64,000 nt of DNA from Tausonia pullulans (lineage: Eukaryota; Basidiomycota; Tremellomycetes; Cystofilobasidiales; Mrakiaceae), in contig OX637635.1 of NCBI GenBank assembly GCA_951802195.1, positions 310,001-374,000 on the forward strand. Direction: 5' to 3'. Made by a program: the position numbers and the translations under genes. Shown here piece after piece: positions 1 through 10,843 of this stretch (position 1 is its first letter; every line of letters starts with the position of its first letter). The notes under the pieces are model-generated. The model saw only the letters and a program-made list of their open reading frames with translations, made no database searches and was not told the DNA's origin.

Positions 1-292
1 GGAGAGAGCAAGCAGCGCCTGACAGGCGGGGTAGGCGGGAGGTTGCTGGCTGGATCTAGCTGATGAAGCTGGACTGGGGTTCGTCGAGAGCGTCGTCGAG
101 TGTCGCAAGGCCCTTCAGCCTTGAAAAAGATGCGGCTGCTGGGGATGGCGGTGATGGTTGAGGAGGGAAAGCTGAAGGACTAAGCGGGGCCGGGGAAAGA
201 GGTCCGTTCGATCATGGTTCGATCGAGTCGAAGGGAGAGAGGACGAGGACGCGACGAGGCCGAGCAGCCTGTCTCCTCAAACCTCCACCATC
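1..292. other. upstream flank of the RPAP3-like gene
   Basis: No coding signal is visible on either strand at the left edge. The stretch is the only upstream sequence available for the plus-strand gene that starts at 293 and presumably contains its promoter and 5' leader. The bases just before the ATG are pyrimidine- and A-rich (CCTCCACCATC then ATG), an ordinary fungal start context. No TATA box or other site could be assigned with confidence. Confidence 0.4.
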
Positions 293-1692
293 ATGAAGCC
301 CCCCGCCGTGCAGCTCTCCAAGGAGGAGGCCTTTAAGCAGGCAGAGCACGCCAAGGCTCTCGGCAACGAGCACTTCAAGAACGGCCGATTTGCCGAGGCC
401 ATCGGTCAGTTGCAAGTCTGCTATTCTCTCGGCCTGCTCTCATCGCGTTCGTCCCTGACAACGAGTGCTTCCACATTCCCAGGCCAGTACTCGCAAGCGC
501 ACGTCCTCGCCCCCAGCTCGCCCATCTACCCACTCAATCGCGCCCAAGCCCACCTCAAGCTCGCCAACGCCCTCTCGGCCGAGCGCGACTGCACAACCTC
601 GCTTGCCCTCGACGACACCAACCCCAAAGCCTGGTTCCGACGTGCCGTCGCCCGGCGGTCGCTCAAGGATTGGACGGGCGCGGGAAGGGATCTCGCCGAG
701 GTTGTCAAACGGACCAAGGGCGCCGTCGGTCAGGACGTGCTGGATGAGAGGGCGAGGCTTGTGAAAGATGAGAAGGAGGAGCGCGAGGCGAAAGCCAAGG
801 CCAAGAAGAGAAGGGAAGCGGTGAGTGCCATTGTTAGCTGTCAAAAGATCCTTTGCGAAGATGCTGAGCTATTTAAACCCACGCAGCTGGCCAGGGCTGA
901 CGGCAGCAGCACGACGGCTCGCGATGGCGCGCCAGGAACCGTTGGCGCTGTTACTTCCGAACCTATTCCCATTCCAATCAAAATGGTCTACCCATCGCCA
1001 CCTACTCCCTCTACCACCACCATCGCATCCAATCCTTCCCCCCCAATACCGGCTCCTGCAGTGCCCGTGGTCCCTTCCACCCCCGCCGCCCCACCCCTCG
1101 CCGCTCCTCCAGCATCTTCCACCTCTTCCATTCCCCATCTTCTCACCAAGCCTTCTCCTATAGCCAAAGACCCCACGGCTTCCATATTCCCTGCCGCTCC
1201 TCGGCCCAAGTCTTCTTCCTCTTCCTCCTCCTTCGTCGCTCTCCAGTCTACTCGCGCGCTCAAGTCATCGCCCGCGACTAAGCCAGCCACCCCATCGGTC
1301 TCGACCTCAGCGCTTCCTCCACACCTACCAAACAGGCCCAAGCCGACCTCCGCCCATGCTCTTGGCAAGGCCCTCGCTTCTATCCCTGCCAAGGACGGCG
1401 AGCGACTTGCCTATCTCGCTGTGGGTTTCCTCTTCCTCCCTCCCGTCGCTTACGACCTAACCTTGACTCTCGCGTGCAGACCCTTCCGCCAACGGACCTC
1501 GCAACGATCATCGGCTCCTCGCTCGAGCCAGCGCTCTTCGAGCTCGTCCTTGAGGCGCTCGAGGCCGAAACGGACGAGGTCGAGGAGAAGAAGGCGGTCG
1601 CGAGTAGCATGGAGCAAGTCAAGCGCTTCGAGCTCGTCCGAGGGATGGTCGACTGGGACGGGACTCGCTGGGCGGGGGTTGCGCGGCGTTGA
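293..1692 (+). CDS. RPAP3: RPAP3/Spag1-like TPR co-chaperone
   Basis: Likely HSP90/HSP70-binding TPR protein of the R2TP complex, which assembles RNA polymerases, PIKKs and snoRNPs. Four exons are inferred: 293-404, 483-820, 887-1420 and 1480-1692, with introns of 78, 66 and 59 nt; two introns are multiples of three, so the frame reads through them. The N-terminal half (residues about 10-150) has TPR features: the KALGNEHFKNGRFAEAIG helix pair, then YPLNRAQAHLKL and NPKAWFRRAVARRSL. A Lys/Glu-rich helix and a long Pro/Ser-rich linker follow. The last ~95 residues (LASIPAKDGERLAYLA, then SSMEQVKRFELVRGMV) resemble the RPAP3 C-terminal domain that contacts R2TP ATPases. Having both ends is what points to RPAP3 rather than Tah1 or Sti1. 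The stop lies 51 bp from the end of the convergent neighbour. The linker is low complexity and could hide another small intron. Confidence 0.72.
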
Positions 1693-1743
1693 GCATGTTA
1701 TTTTATTTTCCATGTTCATTTATGCATTGTGGTGTCTTTCGCT

Positions 1744-3198
1744 TCACCAGATCTTTTCCCCCGATCCCCCGTTCCCTCCTCCTCCTCCTCCGACGCCCGC
1801 AGCTCGTCTAAGCTGGTCCCACCGGTTCTCTCCGGCTCCTCCTCCAGCGGCCGCCGGCGCACTCGTCACAGGTCCATCGACAGCCTTGCGCTCGCGCTCG
1901 AGCAGACGATCGAACTCCGCCTGCTCGCGCTCGCGGTCCGTCTGCTGTTGCTGGGTAGCCGAGCTCGAGTTGCGGCCGAACCACGAGGACGAAGAAGTCG
2001 ACGGGGGCGGGGGGACCGGGGCGGTGGAGAAGTCCTGGGAGGGCGACGTGGAAAGTGTGGAAGAGGTTGAGGAGGAGGGGAGAGTCGAGCGGGAGCCGAG
2101 GAGCGCGAAGGAGGAGGGGTTCGCGCGGGTTGCGCGCTCTGATGAGATGAAAGGTAGCAGAGGAGAGGGTTGGTCGTAAGTGGATGAGAAGAAACAAGTA
2201 GCTAACGGCGAAGGAAAAGGAGGGGAGCGACGACAACGACGACGACGATGCGCGTCCTTCATCCGTTCGTCCCACATCTTCCCACTCCTCTACCCTCTCC
2301 ATTTCGCAAGCAAGCAGAACTCACCAAGCTCGCTCATCTGTTCATCCCCCTGTCCACTAGCCGTAAGCCTTCCACCACCCAGCTCGCGCTCTCTTGCCCG
2401 CTCGCGTCCGAACTCCCTCTCATCCGGGTTCGACGCGTCGTGTCCCTGTTGTTGGCCAGGGAATGGCCGACCCTGCGAGTCCCTCAGGACATCTCCCTGT
2501 TTCTTCTCTTCCTCAGCTCCGCCCCCGTACTTTGTATAGCTGGGCATCGGGAATGGCCTCCCCGAAGACCCCTGGAACGGGCCCGGTTGCTGCTCCTGGA
2601 GCGCGCGCGTCGTCGCGCCCGGCAAAGGCACTTCCCGCTCGCCAGGGAACTCGATGGGCGGCGCAGGGTACTTGATCGGGTCTTGCGTTGAAAGGACGAG
2701 CCGCTGGTAGAGCTCGAGCTTCTCAATCGCTTGACGAGGATCGGGGTTGGTAAGCCTGCGAGGGCGAAGACGGTCAGCTTACCGCGGCTCCTCCTCACCC
2801 CCAGGCAAGTCGAACCGGACGCACATAAGCTCATCCCTCATGCTTTTGACGCCCATAAGGGCAGCCGTGGAGGATCCAACGATGGAGAGACCTCCTCCGA
2901 CGGCCATGCGCTCGAAGAAGCCGGCCTTAGGGCGGACCCAGATCCCGTAGGGAAGGATCATGGCGGCTCCGACCGTGGTGGCGATCTGGAGCGAGCAAGC
3001 ATTCAATGTCAGAATAGAATGCGCAATGAGGCCCCAGAGGAAGAGGCCGGCACGACTCACGATGACCCACGTCCGGGTGCGGGAGAAGGACTCGTCGAAG
3101 GCCTGGAGCTCAGCGGGCGAGATGCGCCCGTACTCGATGTACGGGCGGGCGAGTTTGACGTCGACGCGCTGCTCGACGTTGGATGCTGGGTCGGCCAT
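1744..3198 (-). CDS. unrecognised two-helix membrane protein
   Basis: I do not recognise the family. The ATG at 3198 gives a soluble start (46 residues, exon 3061-3198) with the motif ARPYIEYGRISPAELQAFDE. Exon 2 (2825-2985) encodes two hydrophobic stretches, IATTVGAAMILPYGIW and AVGGGLSIVGSSTAALMG, suggesting a hairpin in a membrane, perhaps mitochondrial. Exon 3 (2325-2755) starts LTNPDPRQAIEKLELYQRL and becomes Pro/Gln-rich. The last exon ends in a poly-Gly tail and a TGA at 1744-1746. Exon 2 to 3 uses a GTGCGT donor (intron 2756-2824, 69 nt); the tempting GTAAGC at 2782 would give a 27-nt intron and was rejected. The acceptor of the last exon is ambiguous (2138 or 2201; both keep frame). 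It is convergent with the RPAP3-like gene. Coding status is fairly firm; function is unknown. Confidence 0.6.
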
Positions 3199-3424
3199 TT
3201 CTTCCTTGGAGGGGGTGCGAGGTATTGTGAGACCGATGAGTGGATGAAGGGAATTGGTTGTGGTTGACGGGGAAATCGACGCAGGCCGCTGTCTGTCCCT
3301 TGCCTCCTGCTCCCCCGCGAGCAGCCCGGTGACGTTGCCCGCCGTCCTCTCCGAAAGCGACGCGCGTCTCCCAAGCGGCAACCATCCGTCCCCCTTCGAT
3401 GACGAGCACACATGCATATGTATT

Positions 3425-4289
3425 CTATTGCTCCCTCTTCTGCCGACTCGCCACCCTCTTCAGCGGGTAGCCCCCCTCCCCAGCCGGCGTCGCCGCCCCA
3501 GGGAAGCTCAACTCCAACTGCACCTCGACCCCGTGCAATCTCTCGAACCGCCTCTCCTCCTCCTCCAAGGGAACAACCGCCGCCCATCCACCCTCCCCTT
3601 GGCATCCCTCGAGGTCCCCCGTCCCGGAGAGGACGCTCCAGTCTGCGCGGATCGAGCCCGTCGAGGGGTGGTAGTAGCCTTGGCAGGACAGGGTGAGGGA
3701 CCCAACGCGAGAGGCGATGTGACCGCAAATGACCGTGAGGCCGTCTGAATTGAGGCATGGGAGGCCGTCAGGGACTGGGAGGCGAGCAAGGATCAGAGAA
3801 AAGGGACCGACTGAAGGTATGTGGGCCGGAGGCGGGTCGGCACCTGGATCATAGCATCGCAGCCGATGGGGCGAGAGAGATGAGCAAGAGCAGGGCATCG
3901 CCATGCTCCTGCACTCACCAAGTCAACGCAGCGACGGCCGTGCCATCGGATCCAGGAAGATGGCTATGCCTCTCTCGGAACTGCTCGCCTCGGTAAGGGG
4001 TGGATCAGCACACGAACGCAATGGACACGAGACAGACTGGACTCACCGACCGCTCCGTTCGCACGACACTCAGCTTGGGCGCACCCCCGCGGCAGAGATC
4101 GAACTCGGCTGGGACGTCCAGTGGGCGTTCTTCCCAGGAGATGGTGTCGAAAATGGCATGGATGGCTGGAAGATGCGATGAGAGTCGAGGAGGTTGGGAT
4201 AAGAACAAAGCGGGGGGGGAGGGGGGGAGGGCTCTCCAGAAATGCAGCAAGTTGACCCGATCGCCTGGTGGCTCACCTAATGTGTACAT
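3425..4289 (-). CDS. DUF3224-like small barrel protein
   Basis: Small protein resembling the DUF3224 family (allene-oxide-cyclase-like beta barrel, function unknown, often linked to stress or secondary metabolism). Exon 1 is only ATG plus three codons and one base. After an intron comes AIHAIFDTISWEERPLDV, matching the family's F-x-x-x-SWEE start, and GGAPKLSVVRTERS. A middle exon reads SDGTAVAALT, and the last exon carries VGSLTLSCQGYYHPSTGSIR and VLSGTGDLEGCQGEGGWA, matching the family's 'GSGTGxLxGxxGEG' end. The stop TAG is at 3425-3427. One problem remains: the middle exon ends in phase 2 at the only good donor, while every visible acceptor for the last exon needs phase 1. The gene may therefore use a non-consensus junction, contain a sequencing indel, or be recently broken. 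It is divergent from the NDR kinase across about 900 bp. Confidence 0.5.
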
Positions 4290-5186
4290 GATGGGTATGT
4301 GTGAGGATTGAGAGAGAGTAAGGGTGAATATGAGGAAGCCTGAGGTTGTGGTGGGTCGGAGGAGACAAGGGAGACGTCGTCATCTTCATGCCTGCCCTCG
4401 GCACTTCTCCAGGTTCGAAGATGTACGAAGAACGCAAGCGGTTTCCGGCGGGCCGCCGGCACTTGGCCTCATACTTCAACTGCTGCGCCAGATGCATGTA
4501 TGATGAGCGAGCTGTGAAGTGCCTGAGTCTTCAGGTCACTTGTGATAACGCTCGAACTTACTTGAATTCTTACTGCAGATGTTTTCTCAGCACGGCTTGA
4601 TACTTGCTCACATCTCAAGCGCGCGCGCGGTCTCCTTGAGACTGCCCCTCGGATGTCTGGCATCCCATGGCCTCATCTGATGTACGCGTTCCACAGATTC
4701 CCTTTGTACTTACTCATTCCAGGCCGTTCCTCGCCTTCCTTGCTCTCGAAAATGGGCTGCGAGGGAGCGAACGGACGAGGCCGGCGAAATCAGTCGCGCT
4801 TTGAGACGGGCCTAGCTTCTGGTCTCTTCATCCTGCGCTCTCTCCGATGTCGCTCGCACGGCCACGGCCTCCCTCTCTCTCACCCCATCAGAGGGCTGGC
4901 CGGGCGGTGACGTGCCCACGATACTAGGCCCAGATCGCCTGAGAGCGAGCACTACCTGAGGCCTCCTCTCGCTCCCTGACTCCGTGTCCCGTCTCCTCTT
5001 CTCTCGAGCCCCTCTGGCGCTTCTCCCCCTCCCTACCCCTGTCTCCTGTCGCCCCTGCTTCTTCCCCAGCTTGTACCCGGGCTGAATCCAAAGATCGGTT
5101 CACACTCGCTCGACGCATCCATCCAACATCATCACGTACCTTCTCGCTCGCCCCCGACCGACCGACCTCCTCCCTCCCATCACTCC
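4290..5186. promoter_or_regulatory. divergent intergenic region, DUF3224-like / NDR kinase
   Basis: About 0.9 kb between two divergent starts. No convincing exon is seen on either strand. The half next to the kinase (about 4960-5180) is strongly C/T-rich on the plus strand, typical of a fungal 5' leader. A G-rich run lies just inside the neighbouring gene, in its first intron (about 4211-4230). No specific binding site can be named. Confidence 0.4.
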
Positions 5187-8100
5187 ATGGCGAGCGGCTT
5201 CCGCATGTATTCATCCCAGGCTCCTCCACAAGAGAGCCGCTTCCGGCCTCAGCCCCCTCCTAGCTCGGGCTCGCGCTTCTTTCCCAGCGGGACCTTCAAG
5301 CGGGCTGGGGGCGGCGGCGGGACATATCGCAGCTCGACATTGCTGCACAAGGGCAAGTGTCTCTTTTTTCCTTCCTCTTTGCTATTGTGAACAAGCAGGG
5401 TCTGATCTTGCACGCACGCCCACACTCCAGGCTTCTACGACCTCCTCTCTGTCCTGAAGCCCGAGCCAGCCTTGGACCCCCTGGTCTCGGCGTCGCCCCT
5501 CGCCGGCCCGCGGTACGAGGACCACCCTCGTCCCGGTAGTGGCCCGCGCTCTCCCACTCTCCCCACCCCTCGAGGAGGAGTAAATACCATGCCTGGATCC
5601 ATGCCCAGAGGCGCGGTTCTCGCTGGTGGCGGTGGAGGAGGAGCAGTGGGAGGGGGAGAACGGGGCACGGGTGGACGGGGTCCGAACGCCGCGATGCTTG
5701 ATTGTCCGCTGCCTCCTGGGTTTGGAGGCGAGAGAATCGAGTTCAGCTCGACGGCCTCGAGATCTTCCCCGGCTGCGGTGAAGGGAGAGAAGAAGGTCAT
5801 CAGCAAGGACATGATTGGTCGGCCGACGCAGTTTGTGTGCGTTGTGCGCACGCATGTCACTTTCTATCAAGGCATCTTGCAGGTTGAACGGCGGGCTGAT
5901 GGCCCACTCACTATTTATCAGGCACGTTCTTCATGCGTCGGATGCGGACCAGGCCCAGGAGATGCTCATGCGATTCGCTGCGGAGGGAGTCGGCAAGATG
6001 CCTGGTGCGTCGGCCTGTCACTCACGCTGAGCGCTGGCTGATCCCTTTTTCATTGTCAAGATGAGAACTGGGCCAAGACGATCAAGGGCATTATCACCGC
6101 CCGAGCGAAACAGCGCCAGGCGCTTGCCATTGCGGAGGTACAGGATGCCATCCACCGCGAAAGGTATACCCTGGTCTCGCTCGTTTCACATTTAAGACGA
6201 GAATTGACGCCTTCTGTATATTTTGCCAGCTACGACGCGTACAACGGCCCTCTCCACGTGACGAACGGCCTCCCCTCCTCCGCTGGCTATCCCTCGACGA
6301 TCCGCTCACCTCTCTCAACCCCCACGACCGAGAAAACCCTCTCCATCATGACACAAGCAACCATCGGCCATCCGTCGACAGTCAAGCAGTCCTCCCCGCT
6401 CCGCGGACCTAATTCTCCCGCCTCTTCTCCGCTCAGCAGCGGCGCTCCTCCCTTTCCTGCCACCGCGCTTCAGCGCAAGCCCAGTCCGCCGAAGCTCCTT
6501 CGCGCCGATACGGCGCAAACCGTTGTCGTCCGACCTCTTCCTGAGGTTCCGACGACGCCGACACCGACGCCTGCAAGTATTCCTGGCATGCCTGGAACGA
6601 GCACTGCTCCCAGTACCCCCATCTCCAAGACAAATGGAGAGGCGCCTCCGGCGTTCCCGCCTCGTCCTATCGTGCCGACGATGGAGACTCTCGAACGCGC
6701 AGCTTCGGCCGCCATCTTCTTCGGTTTGTCCTCAGTCATCTTATGCCTTGGCATGCGCTGATTAAGCCCAAAAATGTCACACATGAACAGAGACCCTCTA
6801 TCACGGCCTCCTTAAGTCAGCTGTCTCGCACCAGAACCCCCACCAGACACGCGAGCGCCGGCGTCGCGCACTCGAGCGCGATCTTGAGCGACGACCGGAC
6901 CTGACGGAGGCGGAAAGGCGCGAGGCGCGCGAGCGACTGAGGTTCGAAGAGACGGCTTGGTTGAGGGAGAAGCGAAAGAAAGTGGGAGTGAAGGAGTTCT
7001 CCAAGGTCAAGGTCATTGGACACGGTGAGTGACCGATCTCTCAAGCCTGATTCTGCGCTGGGGCTGAGCTGACGGGGTCGTTCTTTCGGTGCAGGCGCGT
7101 TCGGAGTCGTCAGCCTGGTTAGGGAGCGAGAGACGAACGCCCTCTACGCGATGAAGCAGGTGAGTGTAATCTTGTCGAGATCATTCCTCCCTGAACTGAC
7201 ACTCAGTCTCCTTTTCTGTCAGCTTCGCAAGGGCGACATGCTCCGGAAGGGCCAGGAGGGCCACGTCCGATCGGAGCGTGACGTGCGTTGCAAGATAACA
7301 CTCTCTCAGGATTTGCTGTGCTGACTCTTTGCGTTCTCAGCTCCTGGCCGCTGCCGCTTCGGAAGGCACGTCGGATGCGAGCTGGATCGTGAAGCTTCAC
7401 TACTCGTTCCAAGATGCCGATCACCTCTATCTCGTTCTGGTATGCCTCCAGCCTGCTCTGCGTCTCCCTCTTCCTCATTAATCTGGGTCTCCTGCCGAAG
7501 GACTACATGGGTGGAGGCGACCTTCTGAACCTCCTTGTCGAGAAGGACATCTTCCCTGGTGCGCCTACCTTGCCTCCTCTGGCCATTTTCATGCGACTAA
7601 CGCAGACCCGAACGACAGAGGACTTTACTCGCTTCTATATCGCCGAGATGGTTCTATCTCTAGAGGCATGCCACAAGCTCGGCTACATCCACCGCGACAT
7701 CAAGCCTGATAACTTCCTCATCGGGCCTGATGGGCATCTCTGCGTCTCAGACTTTGGACTGGCGACGGTGAGTCGTCACTAAACATCATTCTTCGAGGTC
7801 AAGAATGCCTAGACTGATATTCTCTCTTGTTGCAGGACTTGCATTGGTAAGTCAACTTCAGGAGAATGGAAGAAAAGACTGGAACTGACTCTTCCCCATC
7901 CTTCTGCGCTGCAGGGCCCACGATACAACCTGTAAGCTGCTTCCAGCCCTCGTTGATTCGTTTCCTTACTAACAACCCTGCCCTCTAGACTATGAGCAGC
8001 AGCGCCGTGACCTTCTCAAGCGACACGGTATCGATCTCGAGGAGCCCTCCTCGGTCGGTGGCCGCGCAGCCAAGAAGCTCGATCGCAAGACGGCCGAGCA

Positions 8101-9404
8101 GATTATGGGTGGTGAGGAGGGCCTCTTGACCTGGCGGGACAAAAATCGCAAGAAGCTCGCCTACTCCGTCGCGGGTACCAACTCGTACATGGCTCCGGAG
8201 GTCATCCGTGGGCTTGGATACGGCTTCAGCTGCGATTGGTGGTCGCTGGGTGTCATCAGTGAGGCTCATCTTTCTTCCTGGACTTGGGGCGTGAGCGAGT
8301 GCTGATCAGAGTACTTCCCGATTGGGCACGCAGTGTATGAGTGCCGTGGGTCTTAGTCTTCCTCACACGGTGTCGTCATATCCCCTTCTGACCATTCCTC
8401 CGTGTCCTCCAGTATACGGATACCCGCCGTTTGTCTCGCAGAGTCGGCAAGCTACCCGTCAGAAGATCCTCGTAAGCTCTCAATTTCACACTTTATTAAC
8501 CCCTTCTTTGTGATGTTCACTCTCGTCTCCAACAGAACTGGCAATCGTCGCTGCGTTTCCCTCCTCGGCCTCGTGTCTCCCGCGAAGGTATCAAGAGCAA
8601 TAACCACGTCACAATCTAACAATTCACTGACTTATTTCCTGTGTCTACCACCAGCCATCGATCTCATGACCGCTCTCCTTTGCGAGCCGAGCGACCGCAT
8701 CGGCTCCAACTTCGAACCTCAGCGACCCAACTCGCATATCATCCAGGAGCGTCGCAGTGGCTTCCTCCCCCCTCCCGCTGGTGCTCTGTCCGGCGATGGC
8801 GCCGATCAGATCAAGGCGCACCCTTGGTTCAAGGGCATCGACTTTTCGACGATTCACCTTGAGCGAGCGCCTTACCAGCCGGAGATGCGCGATCCGGCTG
8901 ATACAAGGCACTTCGTACGTTTAGAGCCGCTGTCTCTCTTCTCGTTTCCGCTCACTAATTTCCTACTTCTCTAGGATGAGGACATCCCCGACGAGCCTCT
9001 CGCGCCTGCTGGCGGAGGAGCCCCGGACGCGACTAAGGATCCTGTGCTCAAGCACCGCGTCCAGTGCGTTGCTTCTTTCTTATTTTCTGACTCAGGGCTC
9101 CACACTGACACTTCATTCCTCGTTCAGTGGTGCCCATGTCCTCGACATCCGTAAACAGAAGGCGTTCGCAGGTTTCACTTACAAAGCCCCTCGCCCCATC
9201 TCCCGCGGAGCGATCCCCACCGGCCTCGGCGGCCCATCCTCCTCTGACGAGCTCACCGAGCCCTCGATGCTCGCCTCTTCGGCAACACAACAGCAGGCCT
9301 TTCCGGCCATTTTATCTCGACCCAATGTCGCCCCTGCTGCCACGGCGGCTGTTGGAGCAGCGGCGTTCAGCGGGACGGTGCGCGGCAGGGCGCTGTCGCT
9401 CTGA
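5187..9404 (+). CDS. NDR/Cbk1-type AGC kinase with an N-terminal CRIB motif
   Basis: Protein serine/threonine kinase of the NDR (Cbk1/Orb6/Cot-1) group, which acts in polarity and RAM/MOR signalling with Mob partners. I traced 20 exons: 5187-5352, 5431-5836, 5922-6004, 6061-6163, 6230-6723, 6791-7024, 7095-7159, 7223-7282, 7341-7439, 7501-7558, 7619-7767, 7836-7846, 7915-7931, 7989-8258, 8334-8345, 8413-8471, 8536-8587, 8655-8914, 8975-9063 and 9128-9404. Their sum is 2964 nt, or 987 residues, in frame. Residues about 185-200 read [14 protein letters not shown], a good CRIB/PBD (Cdc42/Rac-binding) match. A Ser/Pro-rich linker precedes the NDR N-terminal regulatory helix ([12 protein letters not shown]). 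Kinase motifs: GHGAFGVV loop, YAMK lysine, [14 protein letters not shown], the long NDR insert after DFG, and [10 protein letters not shown]. The tail has the AGC C-terminal extension (FAGFTYKAP). The first intron is GC-AG. The kinase call is very firm; GTPase binding is inferred. Confidence 0.9.
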
Positions 9405-9723
9405 TTCTGCTCCCCGTACCCAGCAATTCAGTTTTCTTTATACCCGTCCCCCCTCTTTGTGCTTTCGTGTCGTCAATCTGTTTCGTCCGTTTGCATTTCA
9501 TTGTATTCTGCCTCGCTCTTGCTTTCCCCTGCTTACTCGCCCTAGATTGATCTTAATCGTTGCCGTGCCCATCAAACCAGGACTCGTTGGAGGACGCCTA
9601 TTTGAGCAGACTTCCCTTCTATCAGGTTCAACTTAGTGCGTTCGTGTCTGGGTATGTCTATAAGAGGCTCAGAGGGCAAGGTGTCTTTAATTGATAATGT
9701 CTCTTTGAAGCTGGATTTGGAGA

Positions 9724-9740
9724 GGGGGGGGGGGGGGGGG
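9724..9740. repeat. G17 homopolymer run
   Basis: Seventeen consecutive G residues about 320 bp past the kinase stop, in an otherwise featureless flank (9405-9880). The run can form G-quadruplex structure and its length is likely unstable. Similar G or C runs occur elsewhere in the window near gene ends. Confidence 0.85.
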
Positions 9741-9881
9741 AGGGAAGACCTGTAAGCGGCGAGCTTGCAGCCACATCCCCTGTCTTGGCCAAAATAACTA
9801 TCCCCTCCTCCCCCAGTCGCACTGCTCACCGTCTCGCACCCTCTTGAGTCTCGCTTGAATGACCTTCCACCTCGCCCCGGC

Positions 9882-10426
9882 GGCAAGTAATATATGGTTC
9901 GGCTTCAAGCACCCCCTCTGGATCGAAGAACGACGGGAATTAGCTCTGAAGGCTGTGTTGGCCTGAGCGACTCGCCGAGGCTGGTGGACCCGATGACATG
10001 GAGAGGGACCAACTCATTCGGCAGGGCAGTTATGGAATTCATTTCGAACAGCAGGACCTCACTCGTGGCTTGGAGATCGTCTCAGAGGTGCTTAAGGGGC
10101 AGGGACATATTCACTACTGTGTCTTTCAACCAATGAACAAAGGACATCTATCCTTGACCAGATTCTCGAGATTGAGCGGGATGACTGCACTATCATCGAC
10201 GAGGGGACCGTCATCGAGGAGGACAGCGCGAACCCCGAGTCTTCACCAACTCCGGCTACCGCCTCTTGACCATCTTCTCCAAGGCAATCGGGGTTCTTCA
10301 TCGCTCACCGTGCTGTCCGCTCCACATACGTCCAGCTACAGATGTTGGCGCAGCCGAGGAGACCAGAATGGCAGTCGTGAGCGCAAGGCTTTCCTGGAGG
10401 ATCTCGAAGGCGATGGACTCTTTTAA
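9882..10426 (+). pseudogene. degraded coding tract, family not recognised
   Basis: Several short segments look protein-like but lie in different frames with no convincing introns between them. Examples are WFGFKHPLWIEERRELALK near 9890, GSYGIHFEQQDLTRGLEIV near 10030, and DQILEIERDDCTIIDEG near 10160. An acidic end (KAFLEDLEGDGLF) comes just before 10426. The composition is like a real gene, and the segments follow one another in order. I infer a decayed gene or element remnant broken in a few places. No catalytic motif or known domain was recognised, so host gene, transposon or other origin cannot be decided here. It sits between the kinase and the transporter. Confidence 0.35.
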
Positions 10427-10788
10427 GGTGAGAACATCATCATGTTGACCCGGCTTGTTCTGTCACCTCACCGTGCGATGATAGGTTTATCTTTTCTGAG
10501 GGGGGCGTGCTTGACGACCGGTCCGATGGATGACGAACTAAAGAGGGGAAGGGACATACATGCTTGAGGGAGGGGAGAACGGTAGCTTGCTCGTGAGCCC
10601 GTTGGGATTAGTAGGCCACAGTTTGACATGTATCTATTTGACTATCATTTACTTACTTAAGACATTAAAGTCTGAGTCTGTGCTTCGGAAGTTGTCACTT
10701 CTGAAAGCTGAACTAGGAAGATCTCAAGAGCCCTCGGGTTGAAAAAGCAGTCCAAGTCATTGTACAACCCAGCGTGTCTAAATAGTGA

Positions 10789-10819
10789 CCCCCCCCCCTC
10801 CCCACCCCCCCCCCCCCCC
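10789..10819. repeat. C-rich homopolymer tract
   Basis: Two C runs (10 and 15 C) separated by a few bases, immediately downstream of the stop codon of the minus-strand transporter gene, hence G-rich in its 3' untranslated region. It is one of several long G/C runs in the window. Confidence 0.8.
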
Positions 10820-10843
10820 TCAATATCATTATAACCCCTCATT

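Noticed and set aside
1693-2179. Continuation of the RPAP3 frame past 1692 as one 628-residue protein
   Set aside because: It ignores the intron at 1421-1479; the spliced frame ends at 1692 and gives the expected RPAP3 C-terminal domain, while the extension is antisense to the neighbouring gene.
2756-2782. 27-nt intron in the unknown membrane-protein gene
   Set aside because: Below any intron size seen here; a GTGCGT donor at 2824 gives a normal 69-nt intron in the right phase.
3254-3748. Plus-strand open frame over the DUF3224-like gene
   Set aside because: The minus strand carries recognisable family motifs; the plus frame is Pro/Arg-rich shadow sequence.
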